DNA of 37,504 bases from Candidatus Desulfolinea nitratireducens (GCA_014382535.1 JACNJN010000161.1:1-37504); one strand, 5' to 3'; numbered from the stretch's first letter, positions 22,727 to 30,374 are shown. Notes: generated by a model not told the origin, from the sequence alone. Numbers and translations: made by a program.

Positions 22727-22960
22727 TTACCTCGCCGTGGCTTTATGCCAGGCTGGTTGACGTCCGAGGCGACTTTCCAGCACTCTGTCGATTGGGATGT
22801 TTCCCTCCCAATTGACAGTCTGTATGCCAGAGCGCTGCAAACGCATCAAGAGCATATTCCGTTCCATGCGGATGATTCTAGCAGCCAGCCAGACCAGCAT
22901 AAATAATGCCGCGATAGAGAAGAGGATGACGATCTACCTGCGTTGCCAAAGAGATTTCAT
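22727..22960 (-). pseudogene. Small single-span membrane protein gene with in-frame amber codon
   Basis: From ATG 22960 the frame reads MKSLWQRR, then TAG (22936-22934), then IVILFSIAALFMLVWLAARI, a membrane segment, and a charged tail (IRMERNMLLMRLQRSGIQ ... GRQPAWHKATAR) to TAA at 22727. A TAAAAT box (22974-22969) lies 8 nt upstream, in the leaderless layout seen elsewhere here. Everything about it is gene-like except the TAG at codon 9, which splits the cytoplasmic N-terminus from the membrane helix. It may be a recent nonsense mutation, a readthrough site, a sequencing error, or translation may begin at ATG 22900 and give 57 residues with a shortened helix. It ends 7 nt before the downstream membrane gene. 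Confidence 0.55.
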
Positions 22961-22968
22961 CGAAAGGG

Positions 22969-23015
22969 ATTTTACCACCACGAATTGGTGGGATGACGAT
23001 TCATCGTGCTATACT
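22969..23015. promoter_or_regulatory. Divergent promoter with palindromic operator candidates
   Basis: Minus -10 TAAAAT (22974-22969) and plus -10 TATACT (23010-23015) face away from each other. The palindrome CCACCACGAATTGGTGG (22975-22991, 6-bp arms) fills exactly the 17 nt expected as spacer of the minus promoter. A second inverted repeat, ACGATTCATCGT (22996-23007), lies just before the plus -10. GGATGACGAT occurs at 22924-22933 and again at 22991-23000. These would suit a repressor controlling both sides. Confidence 0.45.
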
Positions 23016-23021
23016 TTTGAC

Positions 23022-23420
23022 GTGCTAAACTCCTTCGATTGCAACGCTCCGCTTCACCCTGCTGCCAGACTTGGAATTGACCGATTCAATGACGGAAAAT
23101 ATTGGCTGGCGCATGAGGCTCTTGAAGATGCCTGGAACGCTGAGACCGGTCCTGTTCGTGATCTCTATCGGGGTATTCTGCAAGCAGCGGTGGTTTATCA
23201 CCACATCAGCCAGCAGAATTTTCGCGGTGCCCTCAAGGTCTATCAACGCAGCCAAAAATGGTTGAAAAAATGGCCCGATACCTGTCGCGGTGTGGATGTG
23301 GCCGAACTGCGATCTAATCTGGATATGGCCCTCAGCGAAGTTAAAAGTCTCGGCTCAGAAAATCTTGCAAAATTTAAATCCTATTCCAAAATAACTTATG
23401 AAAAATCAACTTCCCTTTGA
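23022..23420 (+). CDS. DUF309-domain protein
   Basis: A 132-residue helical protein carrying the DUF309 signature: RFNDGKYWLAHEALEDAWNAE followed by RDLYRGILQAAVVYHHISQQN, with the conserved HE..E..W set. I start it at GTG 23022 because TATACT ends 6 nt before; the frame stays open back to 22797 but that part overlaps the opposite gene. DUF309 proteins are all-helical and of unknown function, often annotated only as such. The stop overlaps the fabL start by 23 nt in another frame, indicating translational coupling with fatty-acid synthesis. Confidence 0.8.
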   Translation: MLNSFDCNAPLHPAARLGIDRFNDGKYWLAHEALEDAWNAETGPVRDLYRGILQAAVVYHHISQQNFRGALKVYQRSQKWLKKWPDTCRGVDVAELRSNLDMALSEVKSLGSENLAKFKSYSKITYEKSTSL

Positions 23421-24186
23421 AAATAAAATCGTATTGGTGACCGGCTCCGGGCGCGGGATCGGACGTGAGATCGGCTTGCACTTTGCCAGGTTAGGCGCAG
23501 ACGTGGTGATCAATTTTTTCCGCAACCGCGCTCCCGCAGAATCTACCGCTATCGAGGTTGAAAAGCTTGGTCGGTGTGCCTTGGTAGTAAAGGCTGATAT
23601 GGGCAATCTAGACGATATCTCCCGTCTCTTTGACGAGATCGAAGCGACCTTCGGTGGCCTGGATATTTTTATCCACAATGCCGCCTCTGGCTATAACCGT
23701 TCGGTGATGGAGCAAAAGCCCCGCGGTTGGGATTGGACGATGAATATCAACGCCCGCGCCCTGCTTTTTGCCGCACAGCGAGCTGCCCCCCTGATGGAAA
23801 AGCGTGGAGGCGGGAGCATCATTAGCATCAGCAGCCCGGGGGCAAATTATGTCCTGCCAGAGTATGTGGTAGTGGGAGCGAGCAAAGCGGCATTGGAAGC
23901 GTTGACGCGCTATCTGGCGGTCGAATTTGCCCCGATGAATATTGTCGTCAACGCGGTCTCCCCGGGAGTTGTAGAAACGGATGCACTCAAACATTTTGAT
24001 ATCATTCGTGAACAGGAAGATATTATCGGAAAGGCCGTCAAGGCCACACCAGTGGGACGATTGGCAAAGCCCAGGGATGTGGCTGAAGTAGTAGCCTTTC
24101 TGGCCAGCCCATCTGCAGCGATGATCTGCGGGCAGGTGATCACGATCGATGGGGGTTATTTGTTGGCGATGAAGAATAGGGAATGA
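23398..24186 (+). CDS. fabL: FabL-type enoyl-[acyl-carrier-protein] reductase (SDR)
   Basis: A 262-residue short-chain dehydrogenase/reductase. The cofactor motif TGSGRGIG (15-22), NAASGYNRSVMEQKPRGWDW, TMNINARALLFAAQRAAPLM and SISSPGANYVLPEY follow the order seen in Bacillus subtilis FabL. The catalytic pair is Y156-x6-K163 (YVVVGASK), the six-residue spacing typical of enoyl-ACP reductases rather than the Y-x3-K of ordinary SDRs. Then come ALTRYLAVEFAP and the C-terminal GQVITIDGG. FabL reduces the trans-2-enoyl-ACP double bond with NADPH in the last step of each elongation cycle and is triclosan-resistant in Bacillus. Assignment rests on motif order; a related SDR with another substrate is possible. 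Confidence 0.75.
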   Translation: MKNQLPFENKIVLVTGSGRGIGREIGLHFARLGADVVINFFRNRAPAESTAIEVEKLGRCALVVKADMGNLDDISRLFDEIEATFGGLDIFIHNAASGYNRSVMEQKPRGWDWTMNINARALLFAAQRAAPLMEKRGGGSIISISSPGANYVLPEYVVVGASKAALEALTRYLAVEFAPMNIVVNAVSPGVVETDALKHFDIIREQEDIIGKAVKATPVGRLAKPRDVAEVVAFLASPSAAMICGQVITIDGGYLLAMKNRE

Positions 24187-24197
24187 TGTTAAAAAGT

Positions 24198-24227
24198 GAA
24201 AAGTTTAAAGTTTCTAGTTAACTTTTC
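24198..24227 (-). terminator. Terminator at the end of the pst operon
   Basis: GAAAAGTT (24198-24205) pairs with AACTTTTC (24220-24227). In the minus direction CACTTTTTAAC follows. It serves the pst genes that end at 24251. Confidence 0.55.
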
Positions 24228-24250
24228 AACTATCAATCGATTATCCGTAT

Positions 24251-25006
24251 CTATCCAAATCTCCCGGTAACGTAGTCTTCAGTGCGCTGATTTTGGGGAT
24301 TTGTGAATATCTCGGTGCCGGGGGCATATTCGATCAATTTGCCTTGCAGGAAAAAAGCGGCGAAATCGGATGTACGTGCCGCTTGTTGGACGGAGTGGGG
24401 GACAAGGATAACGGTATACAGCTTTTTAAGTTCTTCAAGTGCGTTTTCAACCTTTGCGGTCGAGATCGGGTCAAGACCGGAGGTAGGTTCATCCAGCAAA
24501 ATGACCTCAGGCTCTTGCGCTAAAGAACGGGCAAGGCAGAGTCTTTGCTGTTGTCCACCCGAGAGGGCAATGGCGGGCTCATCAAGACGGTCGTGGACTT
24601 CATCCCAGAGGGCAGCCAATTTCAGGCTGCGTTCAATCGCTTCGTCGTGGCGGGATTTTCGCTTTTCTCCAGCGAGTTCGAGGCCATAGGTCAGGTTACC
24701 ACGAATGCTAAAGGGCAGCACCACCGGGCGGGCGAAAACCATCCCGACTTTGCGGCGCAGGGCGATCACGTCGATATTCGGGTCAAGAATATTCTCCCCA
24801 TCCAGGATGATACGCCCTGAAACGCTCTCGACGTCGGCCAGGTCGTTGAGCCGATTCAGACATCGCAGCAAGGAAGATTTGCCGCCTCCAGCCGGGCCAA
24901 AGAGCACGGTTGTGGCATTGGCGACGATATCCAGGCTGATATCGTGGAGGGATTCAGTCCCGTCGGAATATTGGAGAGTCAGATTTTCAATAACGATTTT
25001 ATTCAT
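24251..25006 (-). CDS. pstB: Phosphate ABC transporter ATPase, copy 1 (Q-loop Gln missing)
   Basis: The ATP-hydrolysing subunit of the Pst phosphate importer. With ATG 25006 the protein has 251 residues (GTG 25018, overlapping the pstA stop, is an alternative). Walker A is GPAGGGKSS (37-45), signature LSGGQ (148-152) intact, Walker B ILLDEPTSGLDP intact with the catalytic Glu, and the switch His present in VPHSVQQAAR. The Q-loop, however, reads MVFARPVVLPFS: Ala92 stands where PstB proteins have Gln (VFQ-P-NPFP). The Q-loop Gln helps link ATP and magnesium to the permease. It is last in the operon pstS-phosphatase-like-pstC-pstA-pstB. A second pstB with a complementary defect lies at 29333. 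Confidence 0.88.
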   Translation of the reverse strand: MNKIVIENLTLQYSDGTESLHDISLDIVANATTVLFGPAGGGKSSLLRCLNRLNDLADVESVSGRIILDGENILDPNIDVIALRRKVGMVFARPVVLPFSIRGNLTYGLELAGEKRKSRHDEAIERSLKLAALWDEVHDRLDEPAIALSGGQQQRLCLARSLAQEPEVILLDEPTSGLDPISTAKVENALEELKKLYTVILVPHSVQQAARTSDFAAFFLQGKLIEYAPGTEIFTNPQNQRTEDYVTGRFG

Positions 25007-25011
25007 GATTT

Positions 25012-25875
25012 TTACCACTGCCTCTTTGCCCGTGCTCGTGAACGTATGATGGTCGCGATCACATTCATGCCAAGGACAAAAACCAGCAGGACAAGCGCTG
25101 TTCCGTACTGGATTTGGATCGGCATTTCCGGGACTTGTGTGGAAATGACAAAGAGATGATAAGGAAGTGCCATGGTCGCATCGAAAGGGCTGTGTGGCAA
25201 ACGCGGGAGGAAGAAAGCCGCTCCTGTGAAGAGAATCGGTGCAGTCTCGCCCGCGGCACGCTCAAGACCGAGGATGACTCCAGTGATGATGCCGGGTAAG
25301 GCCTGTGGGAGTACCGTTCGACGGATGGTTTGCCAGCGTGTCCCGCCGAGTGAGATGCTGACTGTGCGGAATGATTGAGGCACGGCGCGCAACGCTTCTT
25401 CGGTAGTGCTGATGATCACGGGTAAGGTCATGATAGAGAGTGTCATTGAGGCGGAGAGGATGCTAGTACCAAAATTCAGGAATAGAACGAAAAGCCCCAA
25501 TCCGAAGAGCCCATATACCACGGAGGGAATCCCCGCCAGATTGATGATCGCCAGTCGAATCAGTCGCGTGAGTCTGTTTTCGGATGCATATTCAGAGAGA
25601 TAGATCGCAGCTGCAATGCCAAGTGGCACCGAAAATACCGCTGTGCCGAGGGTGAGATAGAAGGTCCCGATGATGGCTGGCAGGATGCCGCCCTCACGCA
25701 TCCCCTCGCGTGGAAAGCCGGTAATGAATTCCCATGAGATAGCGGGTGCACCTTGCACAATGATGTAAATAACAGTCCCAATGATAGGGATGACTGTTAA
25801 AAGAGTCATCAGAGTTAACAGAGAGAAGCCTAATTTTTGGGTAAGATCCCGGTTTTTTGTGAGGATTTTATTCAT
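25012..25875 (-). CDS. pstA: Phosphate ABC transporter permease PstA
   Basis: This is one of the two membrane subunits of the Pst importer. I start it at MNKILTKNRDLTQKLG (25875), 4 nt after the pstC stop; a frame from 25941 would overlap pstC by 62 nt. The 287 residues have six membrane segments and the permease EAA-type loop, LRAVPQSFRTVSISLGGTRW (about 179-198), which couples to PstB. The FYLTLGTAVFSVPLGIAAAIYLSEYA segment is characteristic of PstA. The end overlaps a possible GTG start of pstB, so translation is coupled. Confidence 0.92.
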   Translation of the reverse strand: MNKILTKNRDLTQKLGFSLLTLMTLLTVIPIIGTVIYIIVQGAPAISWEFITGFPREGMREGGILPAIIGTFYLTLGTAVFSVPLGIAAAIYLSEYASENRLTRLIRLAIINLAGIPSVVYGLFGLGLFVLFLNFGTSILSASMTLSIMTLPVIISTTEEALRAVPQSFRTVSISLGGTRWQTIRRTVLPQALPGIITGVILGLERAAGETAPILFTGAAFFLPRLPHSPFDATMALPYHLFVISTQVPEMPIQIQYGTALVLLVFVLGMNVIATIIRSRARAKRQW

Positions 25876-25879
25876 AGGT

Positions 25880-26776
25880 TTATGACAACACTCGTTCGGC
25901 ACGTTTCTTCTGTCGGAAAACGACAGCCGAGGCAGCAACATTGACGGTCATTGAGATCAGGAATAAGACCATGCCGATAAAAAAGAGTACATGATAATGG
26001 GTGCTGGCATTGGCGACTTCACCCATCTCGGCAGCGATGGTGGCTGTCATTGTGCGGACGGGGGAGAATAGATCTGCAAGACCAGTGGCGAGGACAGGGG
26101 CATTGCCTGTGACCATCATCACGGTCATCGTCTCACCGATGGATCGTCCTACACCAAGCATGACAGCGGTTAATACGCCAGAGCGTGCAGCGGGCAAAGT
26201 GACACGCCAGATGGTCTGCCAGCGGGTTGCGCCTATTGCCAGCGCTGCGTCGCGGTAGGATTTGGGGACTGCATCCAATGCATCTTCGGCAATTGAGACA
26301 ACGGTAGGGATGGCGATCCCCCCCAAAAGCAGGGACCCGGACAATGCTGTTAATCCCGTGGGCAGGTTCAGGGTCACGCGGAGTGTCGGTGATAGGATGA
26401 GGATTCCTAAAAATCCGAGCACGACAGAAGGTAATCCGCCTAATAGTTCCACTAAGGGTTTGAGCAAATTCCGCACCCAGCGTGGGGCAATCTCTGCGAG
26501 GTAGATGGCTGTCCCGATCCCGAAAGGCACAGCGATCAATCCCGCGCCAATGGTCACCAAAAGAGAGCCTGTGATAAGCGGCAGGATGCCATAATAGCTC
26601 TCAATGGGATACCAACGCAGATCGAAGAGATCGCCGAGTGGGACTTCGGCAAGGGTGGGCAGACCTTCTTTGAGGAGAAAAAAGAAGATCAGGCTTACAA
26701 AAATGACGGCTGAATAGCCAGAGAATTTGATAAGGCGGGTAATAATATATTCACGCCAGTTCAGGTCTTTTTCCAT
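25880..26776 (-). CDS. pstC: Phosphate ABC transporter permease PstC
   Basis: The partner of PstA in the membrane channel. The 298-residue protein has six membrane segments, the PstC-type GTIAVPFGIGTAIYLAEIAP-like segment (here ITGSLLVTIGAGLIAVPFG, about 66-84), and an EAA loop, LDAVPKSYRDAALAIGATRW (about 170-189). GGAGAAC lies just before the ATG. It follows the membrane alkaline-phosphatase-superfamily gene by 30 nt and precedes pstA by 4 nt. No phoU is found in the window. Confidence 0.92.
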   Translation of the reverse strand: MEKDLNWREYIITRLIKFSGYSAVIFVSLIFFFLLKEGLPTLAEVPLGDLFDLRWYPIESYYGILPLITGSLLVTIGAGLIAVPFGIGTAIYLAEIAPRWVRNLLKPLVELLGGLPSVVLGFLGILILSPTLRVTLNLPTGLTALSGSLLLGGIAIPTVVSIAEDALDAVPKSYRDAALAIGATRWQTIWRVTLPAARSGVLTAVMLGVGRSIGETMTVMMVTGNAPVLATGLADLFSPVRTMTATIAAEMGEVANASTHYHVLFFIGMVLFLISMTVNVAASAVVFRQKKRAERVLS

Positions 26777-26806
26777 CTGTTCTCCATGAAATAAATTGTA
26801 ACAAAT

Positions 26807-28312
26807 TTATGGTGATGTACAGTTATTTTTAATAATATTATCCTGCGTGAATTGATCTGGTTTATTCATAAAATAACTAATATCGTCAAGCAAGGGAAAA
26901 TCGCTGTCAAAATAATGATTGAATATTATTCTGAAAGAATTAACTGGGGTTATGGTGCTATAAAGCGCAGCCTTCGATTCTGTATTGAGATAATATGCAT
27001 TTAAAATTGATAATCTCATTTGAGGGGTGATAGCGCTTCCAAAAGCACCATGATCCCCTTGAATAATGATGATGGGATGAATATCTGATTTTTCAATAAT
27101 TGTTTTGATAACCGGAAAAAGGTGGGCATTGATGAATTCAACATTCGATATATAGCCAGAACGTTTGTTGTCTGTCCATTGAAATTTTCCTGAAGGTGCG
27201 AATATATAAGGGGGATGAGGAACAAGAATATGAGCAAAGACAAAATTTTGTCCACTCATCTGGGGAATATTTTCTAATTCATCCAGGATAAAAAGCGTTT
27301 GGCGGTAATGCTCATTATGTTCGGCTTGTTGTATATCTGTAAGTGTTAGTCCAGGGATTAGTTGAGGCATATCATAGAATAATTTAAAAAGGGTGGTCTT
27401 CAGTAGCTCTGCTTCAAATTCATTTGGACCACCTGCCAGGTCGACAAGCCCCAAAGCTTGTTGGTTGCGAGAAATATGAATATCTTCCAGCAAATCAAAA
27501 TGCCCTGTTGCACTATTTTCAAATGCTATGGTGGTGTAGCCCAATTTTTGCAAGGTTTGGTTTACAAAACTTGATTTTAGTGGAGGAAGCATTTCAATAT
27601 TTGAATAATTTTGCAGATAATCAGCATTCATTACTGAACTAAGTGAATATTTTGTAATTGGATAGTTACTTTGACTGCATTCTGCTACATAAAACCCTAG
27701 CTCACTTAAATTTCCCGTGAAATCTGAGTTATCAAAATCATATTCATCTTTAAGGACATCAGCTCTTGTATACCCATCTAGAATAATCAGATAAATATCT
27801 GGTAATTCGGCCGAAAGTTGATTGGTGAATGCTGTTCTATCATGCAATTCATTTTCTGCTTTGGCCGCGGTTTTATATAAGGAAAGATCATAGATAAGTG
27901 ACTGACCAAGGGCTAAAATTAGCAGTATCAAACTGAAATTCGCTAAAAACTGATTTATTGGCTGGATATTTTGAAGGCGTAACAAGGATGCGCTTAAAAG
28001 GATTAAGGTCAATAAATAGATAATTGCCAGATACCGGTGTCGAAAGCCCTCAAATAGTTGTTCAAATTGCATATATATATGGCCGTAAGAAAAGAGCAAA
28101 GTGATGATTAGCGTAGCAATCAAGCGGGCTTTATTCCAATCTTTTATAATCAGTTTAAATAATAAAAGCAAAATCGCAGTAATCAAAAAGGATATTAGAA
28201 GTGACCGGATAATTGCATTTATGTTGACGTATACAAGATTCTGATTTCGCAAAGCAAAAACAGGATATGCAGCGAATAAAAGGGGGTAAATATTTAAAAG
28301 AACTTTTTTCAT
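26807..28312 (-). CDS. Membrane sulfatase/phosphoglycerol-transferase-like protein (alkaline phosphatase superfamily)
   Basis: A 501-residue protein with about five N-terminal membrane helices (to about 155) and an extracytoplasmic catalytic domain. Its landmarks fit the alkaline phosphatase superfamily: first metal Asp in PDIYLIILDGYTRADVL (about 171-187), a Thr/Ser nucleophile region in NYPITKYSLSSVMNADYL, the VPHPPYIF segment, and the metal motif IIIQGDHGAFG. LTA-synthase-like and sulfatase-like membrane enzymes share this layout. It is visibly more AT-rich than its neighbours and stands between pstS and pstC, where pst operons have no such gene. It might release phosphate at the surface, move phosphoglycerol groups, or simply be an insertion. 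A G8 tract lies in front of it. Confidence 0.7.
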   Translation of the reverse strand: MKKVLLNIYPLLFAAYPVFALRNQNLVYVNINAIIRSLLISFLITAILLLLFKLIIKDWNKARLIATLIITLLFSYGHIYMQFEQLFEGFRHRYLAIIYLLTLILLSASLLRLQNIQPINQFLANFSLILLILALGQSLIYDLSLYKTAAKAENELHDRTAFTNQLSAELPDIYLIILDGYTRADVLKDEYDFDNSDFTGNLSELGFYVAECSQSNYPITKYSLSSVMNADYLQNYSNIEMLPPLKSSFVNQTLQKLGYTTIAFENSATGHFDLLEDIHISRNQQALGLVDLAGGPNEFEAELLKTTLFKLFYDMPQLIPGLTLTDIQQAEHNEHYRQTLFILDELENIPQMSGQNFVFAHILVPHPPYIFAPSGKFQWTDNKRSGYISNVEFINAHLFPVIKTIIEKSDIHPIIIIQGDHGAFGSAITPQMRLSILNAYYLNTESKAALYSTITPVNSFRIIFNHYFDSDFPLLDDISYFMNKPDQFTQDNIIKNNCTSP

Positions 28313-28354
28313 AATGGATCTTTGTCTAAATGACGATAATGTAAATTATTTTTT

Positions 28355-28362
28355 GGGGGGGG
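28355..28362. repeat. G8 homopolymer upstream of the phosphatase-like gene
   Basis: Eight G (C on the coding strand), 43 nt upstream of the start at 28312, in the 89-nt gap behind pstS. A change in tract length there could shift promoter spacing, as in phase-variable genes. Confidence 0.5.
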
Positions 28363-28401
28363 ATAAATTTGCCTAATTCATGGTGCGGTTATTTTCAAAA
28401 C

Positions 28402-29271
28402 TTAATTTATCGGCACAAAACCCAACTCCCTAACGATCTCTTGAGCCTGTGCAGACATGATCCAATCAAGATATTCCTTGACCGCACCCGTTGGCTCGCC
28501 ATCGGTATACATATAGAGATCTCGTGCAATTGGATATGTGCCAGAATTGACGGTCTCTACCGATGGCAGGATGAAAGCATCACCTGCTTCAGGGGCAATA
28601 GCGATCACCTTCAGATCATGGGGGACATATCCCAATCCATCATAACCGATTGCATTTGGATTTTGACGCACTTCGATGATAATTCCTTCCGATGAGGGTA
28701 GCAATAATGTATTGGTGGAAAAAAGGGTATCAGAATCCTTGACGCCCAAACGCAAAACAGTTTCCAAAAAATATACGTGTGTGCCAGAATTGGTCTCACG
28801 AGAAAGGCGCACGATTGGCCGATCTTCGCCGCCGACCTCGCTCCAGTTGGTGTATACGCCGCTGTAAATATCAGATATTTGTTGCAGGGTCAACTTGGTA
28901 ACAGGATTTTCTGGATTGACGATTACTGCAATCGCATCCCTGGCAATGATATGCTCGACAGGGACGATCCCTTTATCGGCAGCCAGGTCAATCTCGTTGG
29001 ATTTGATCTGACGGGATGCGTTGGCGATATCCACGGTTCCGTTAACCAGCGCGGCGATTCCCGTCCCCGACCCTCCGCCTGTTACCGATAAACGGATATT
29101 GGGGTAATCCATTTGGTATTGTTCAGCCCAAGCCAGCGCCAGGTTGACAATCGTATCCGAACCTTTATTTTCAATATAGCTTTGGGGCTGGGCGTCTGTA
29201 CCTCCCTGCCCGGAAGATGAACACGAGACCAAAAAGATAAATAAAAGGATGAGGGGAATGATGCGTTTCAT
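28402..29271 (-). CDS. pstS: Phosphate-binding lipoprotein PstS
   Basis: Captures phosphate outside the membrane and hands it to PstC/PstA. The 289 residues begin with a lipoprotein signal peptide (lipobox LVSC, C17). Landmarks: ENKGSDTIVNLALAWAEQY (the GS-T phosphate-binding start), VTGGGSGTGIAALVNGTVDIANASR, YSGVYTNWSEVGGEDRPIVRLSRE-type segment, and NSGTHVYFLE. These are the anion-binding loops of the family. The ATG at 29271 lies 8 nt after a TATAAT (29285-29280), so the mRNA is probably leaderless. It is divergent from the second pstB with 61 nt between. Confidence 0.92.
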   Translation of the reverse strand: MKRIIPLILLFIFLVSCSSSGQGGTDAQPQSYIENKGSDTIVNLALAWAEQYQMDYPNIRLSVTGGGSGTGIAALVNGTVDIANASRQIKSNEIDLAADKGIVPVEHIIARDAIAVIVNPENPVTKLTLQQISDIYSGVYTNWSEVGGEDRPIVRLSRETNSGTHVYFLETVLRLGVKDSDTLFSTNTLLLPSSEGIIIEVRQNPNAIGYDGLGYVPHDLKVIAIAPEAGDAFILPSVETVNSGTYPIARDLYMYTDGEPTGAVKEYLDWIMSAQAQEIVRELGFVPIN

Positions 29272-29279
29272 AATTCCGA

Positions 29280-29326
29280 ATTATAGCGTTAAATATCAAC
29301 AATAAATATCGGGTTTAGGGTAAAAT
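29280..29326. promoter_or_regulatory. Divergent promoter of pstS and the second pstB
   Basis: Minus TATAAT (29285-29280) is 8 nt from the pstS ATG; plus TAAAAT (29321-29326) is 6 nt from the pstB ATG. The 61-nt region is AT-rich. No clear Pho-box direct repeat (CTGTCAT-like) was found. Confidence 0.55.
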
Positions 29327-29332
29327 CACGCC

Positions 29333-30100
29333 ATGTCTACTGAAGAGCCAGTTTTCGCAATCTCAAATCTTGATTTTTACTATGGGGAAAAACGGGCTTT
29401 GTCCAACATCAATATGGAGATCATGCCTCGCAAGGTGACCGCCCTGATCGGCCCCTCCGGATGTGGCAAATCGACCTATTTGCGTTGTCTCAACCGGATG
29501 AACGATACCATTTCTGGAACGCATGTGGAGGGGGAGATTCGCCTGCATGGCGAGAATATTTACGCGCCATCAACAGATGTCGTGGAGCTACGTCAACGCG
29601 TGGGGATGGTTTTTCAGACGCCCAACCCTTTTCCCCAATCGATTTTTGATAATGTCGCCTTTGGCCCCCGCGTTCTCGGTCTTTCTGAAAATAAAATTGC
29701 CCTTGAAGAAACTGTTGAGCAGAGTCTGCGTAAAGCTGCGCTCTGGAACGATGTCAAAGATGACTTGAAACAAGGGGCCATGGGTCTTTCGCTGGGCCAA
29801 CAGCAGCGGCTTTGTATTGCCCGTGTTATTGCGGTGCAGCCTGAAGTCATCCTGATGGACGAATCAACATCTGCTCTTGATCCCATCGCGACGGGACACA
29901 TAGAAGATTTGATCGCGGAATTGAAAAAGGAATACACCATTATCATCGTTACTCATAATATGCAGCAGGCTGCGCGTGTTTCCGATTCAACCGGACTCTT
30001 CTGGCTGGGTGAGCTGATCGAATTTGCACCCACAAAAGAGCTTTTTACCCGTCCTAAGGAAGAATTGACCGAAGCATATATTACCGGACGTATGGGGTAA
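29333..30100 (+). CDS. pstB: Phosphate ABC transporter ATPase, copy 2 (signature LSLGQ)
   Basis: A second PstB of 255 residues. Walker [10 protein letters not shown] (40-48), Q-loop [12 protein letters not shown] with Q95, Walker [13 protein letters not shown] (Pro changed to Ser, catalytic Glu kept) and switch His in [10 protein letters not shown] are present. The signature, however, reads LSLGQ (152-156) instead of LSGGQ, Leu154 replacing the Gly that contacts ATP. Otherwise it is closer to typical PstB than the operon copy. It is divergent from pstS and shares its promoter region, so both may be induced together. With copy 1 it could form a heterodimer with one canonical and one degenerate ATP site. 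A strong hairpin follows. Confidence 0.9.
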   Translation: MSTEEPVFAISNLDFYYGEKRALSNINMEIMPRKVTALIGPSGCGKSTYLRCLNRMNDTISGTHVEGEIRLHGENIYAPSTDVVELRQRVGMVFQTPNPFPQSIFDNVAFGPRVLGLSENKIALEETVEQSLRKAALWNDVKDDLKQGAMGLSLGQQQRLCIARVIAVQPEVILMDESTSALDPIATGHIEDLIAELKKEYTIIIVTHNMQQAARVSDSTGLFWLGELIEFAPTKELFTRPKEELTEAYITGRMG

Positions 30101-30126
30101 TTATTCAATAGTTGTCCTGGTCTGAT

Positions 30127-30172
30127 AAAGCCACAGCTCAGCCCAAATTTGTTTGGACTGAGCTGTGGCTTT
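30127..30172 (+). terminator. Strong hairpin after the second pstB
   Basis: AAAGCCACAGCTCAG (30127-30141) pairs perfectly with CTGAGCTGTGGCTTT (30158-30172), and CCAAA/TTTGG pairs inside. The T-run after it is short, but the stem of 15 bp plus extension and its position support termination. Confidence 0.7.
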
Positions 30173-30174
30173 GG

Positions 30175-30202
30175 TTGACAAAACTCTCGTTTCGGATACA
30201 AT
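30175..30202 (+). promoter_or_regulatory. Promoter of tRNA-Leu
   Basis: TTGACA (30175-30180, consensus), a 16-nt spacer and TACAAT (30197-30202), with the tRNA starting 12 nt later. It is the clearest sigma70-type promoter in the window. Confidence 0.85.
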
Positions 30203-30213
30203 ACTCTTCGCCA

Positions 30214-30297
<84 letters not shown>

Positions 30298-30301
30298 CAA
30301 G

Positions 30302-30332
30302 AAAAAGACCCGTTTTTTATGGGTCTTTTTTT
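30302..30332 (+). terminator. Terminator of tRNA-Leu
   Basis: AAAAAGACCC (30302-30311) pairs with GGGTCTTTTT (30321-30330), running into seven T. Confidence 0.9.
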
Positions 30333-30368
30333 ATTTAATTTGGAGCACATTTTAGGGGCGTCTCGCGG

Positions 30369-30374
30369 TATAAT
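30369..30374 (+). promoter_or_regulatory. -10 box of gyrA
   Basis: TATAAT, 84 nt before the gyrA start, leaving a leader of about 78 nt. No clear -35 was seen. Confidence 0.5.

Noticed and set aside
29272-29332. Pho box in the pstS/pstB promoter region
   Set aside because: No CTGTCAT-like direct repeats at 11-nt spacing; only AT-rich sequence and two -10 boxes.
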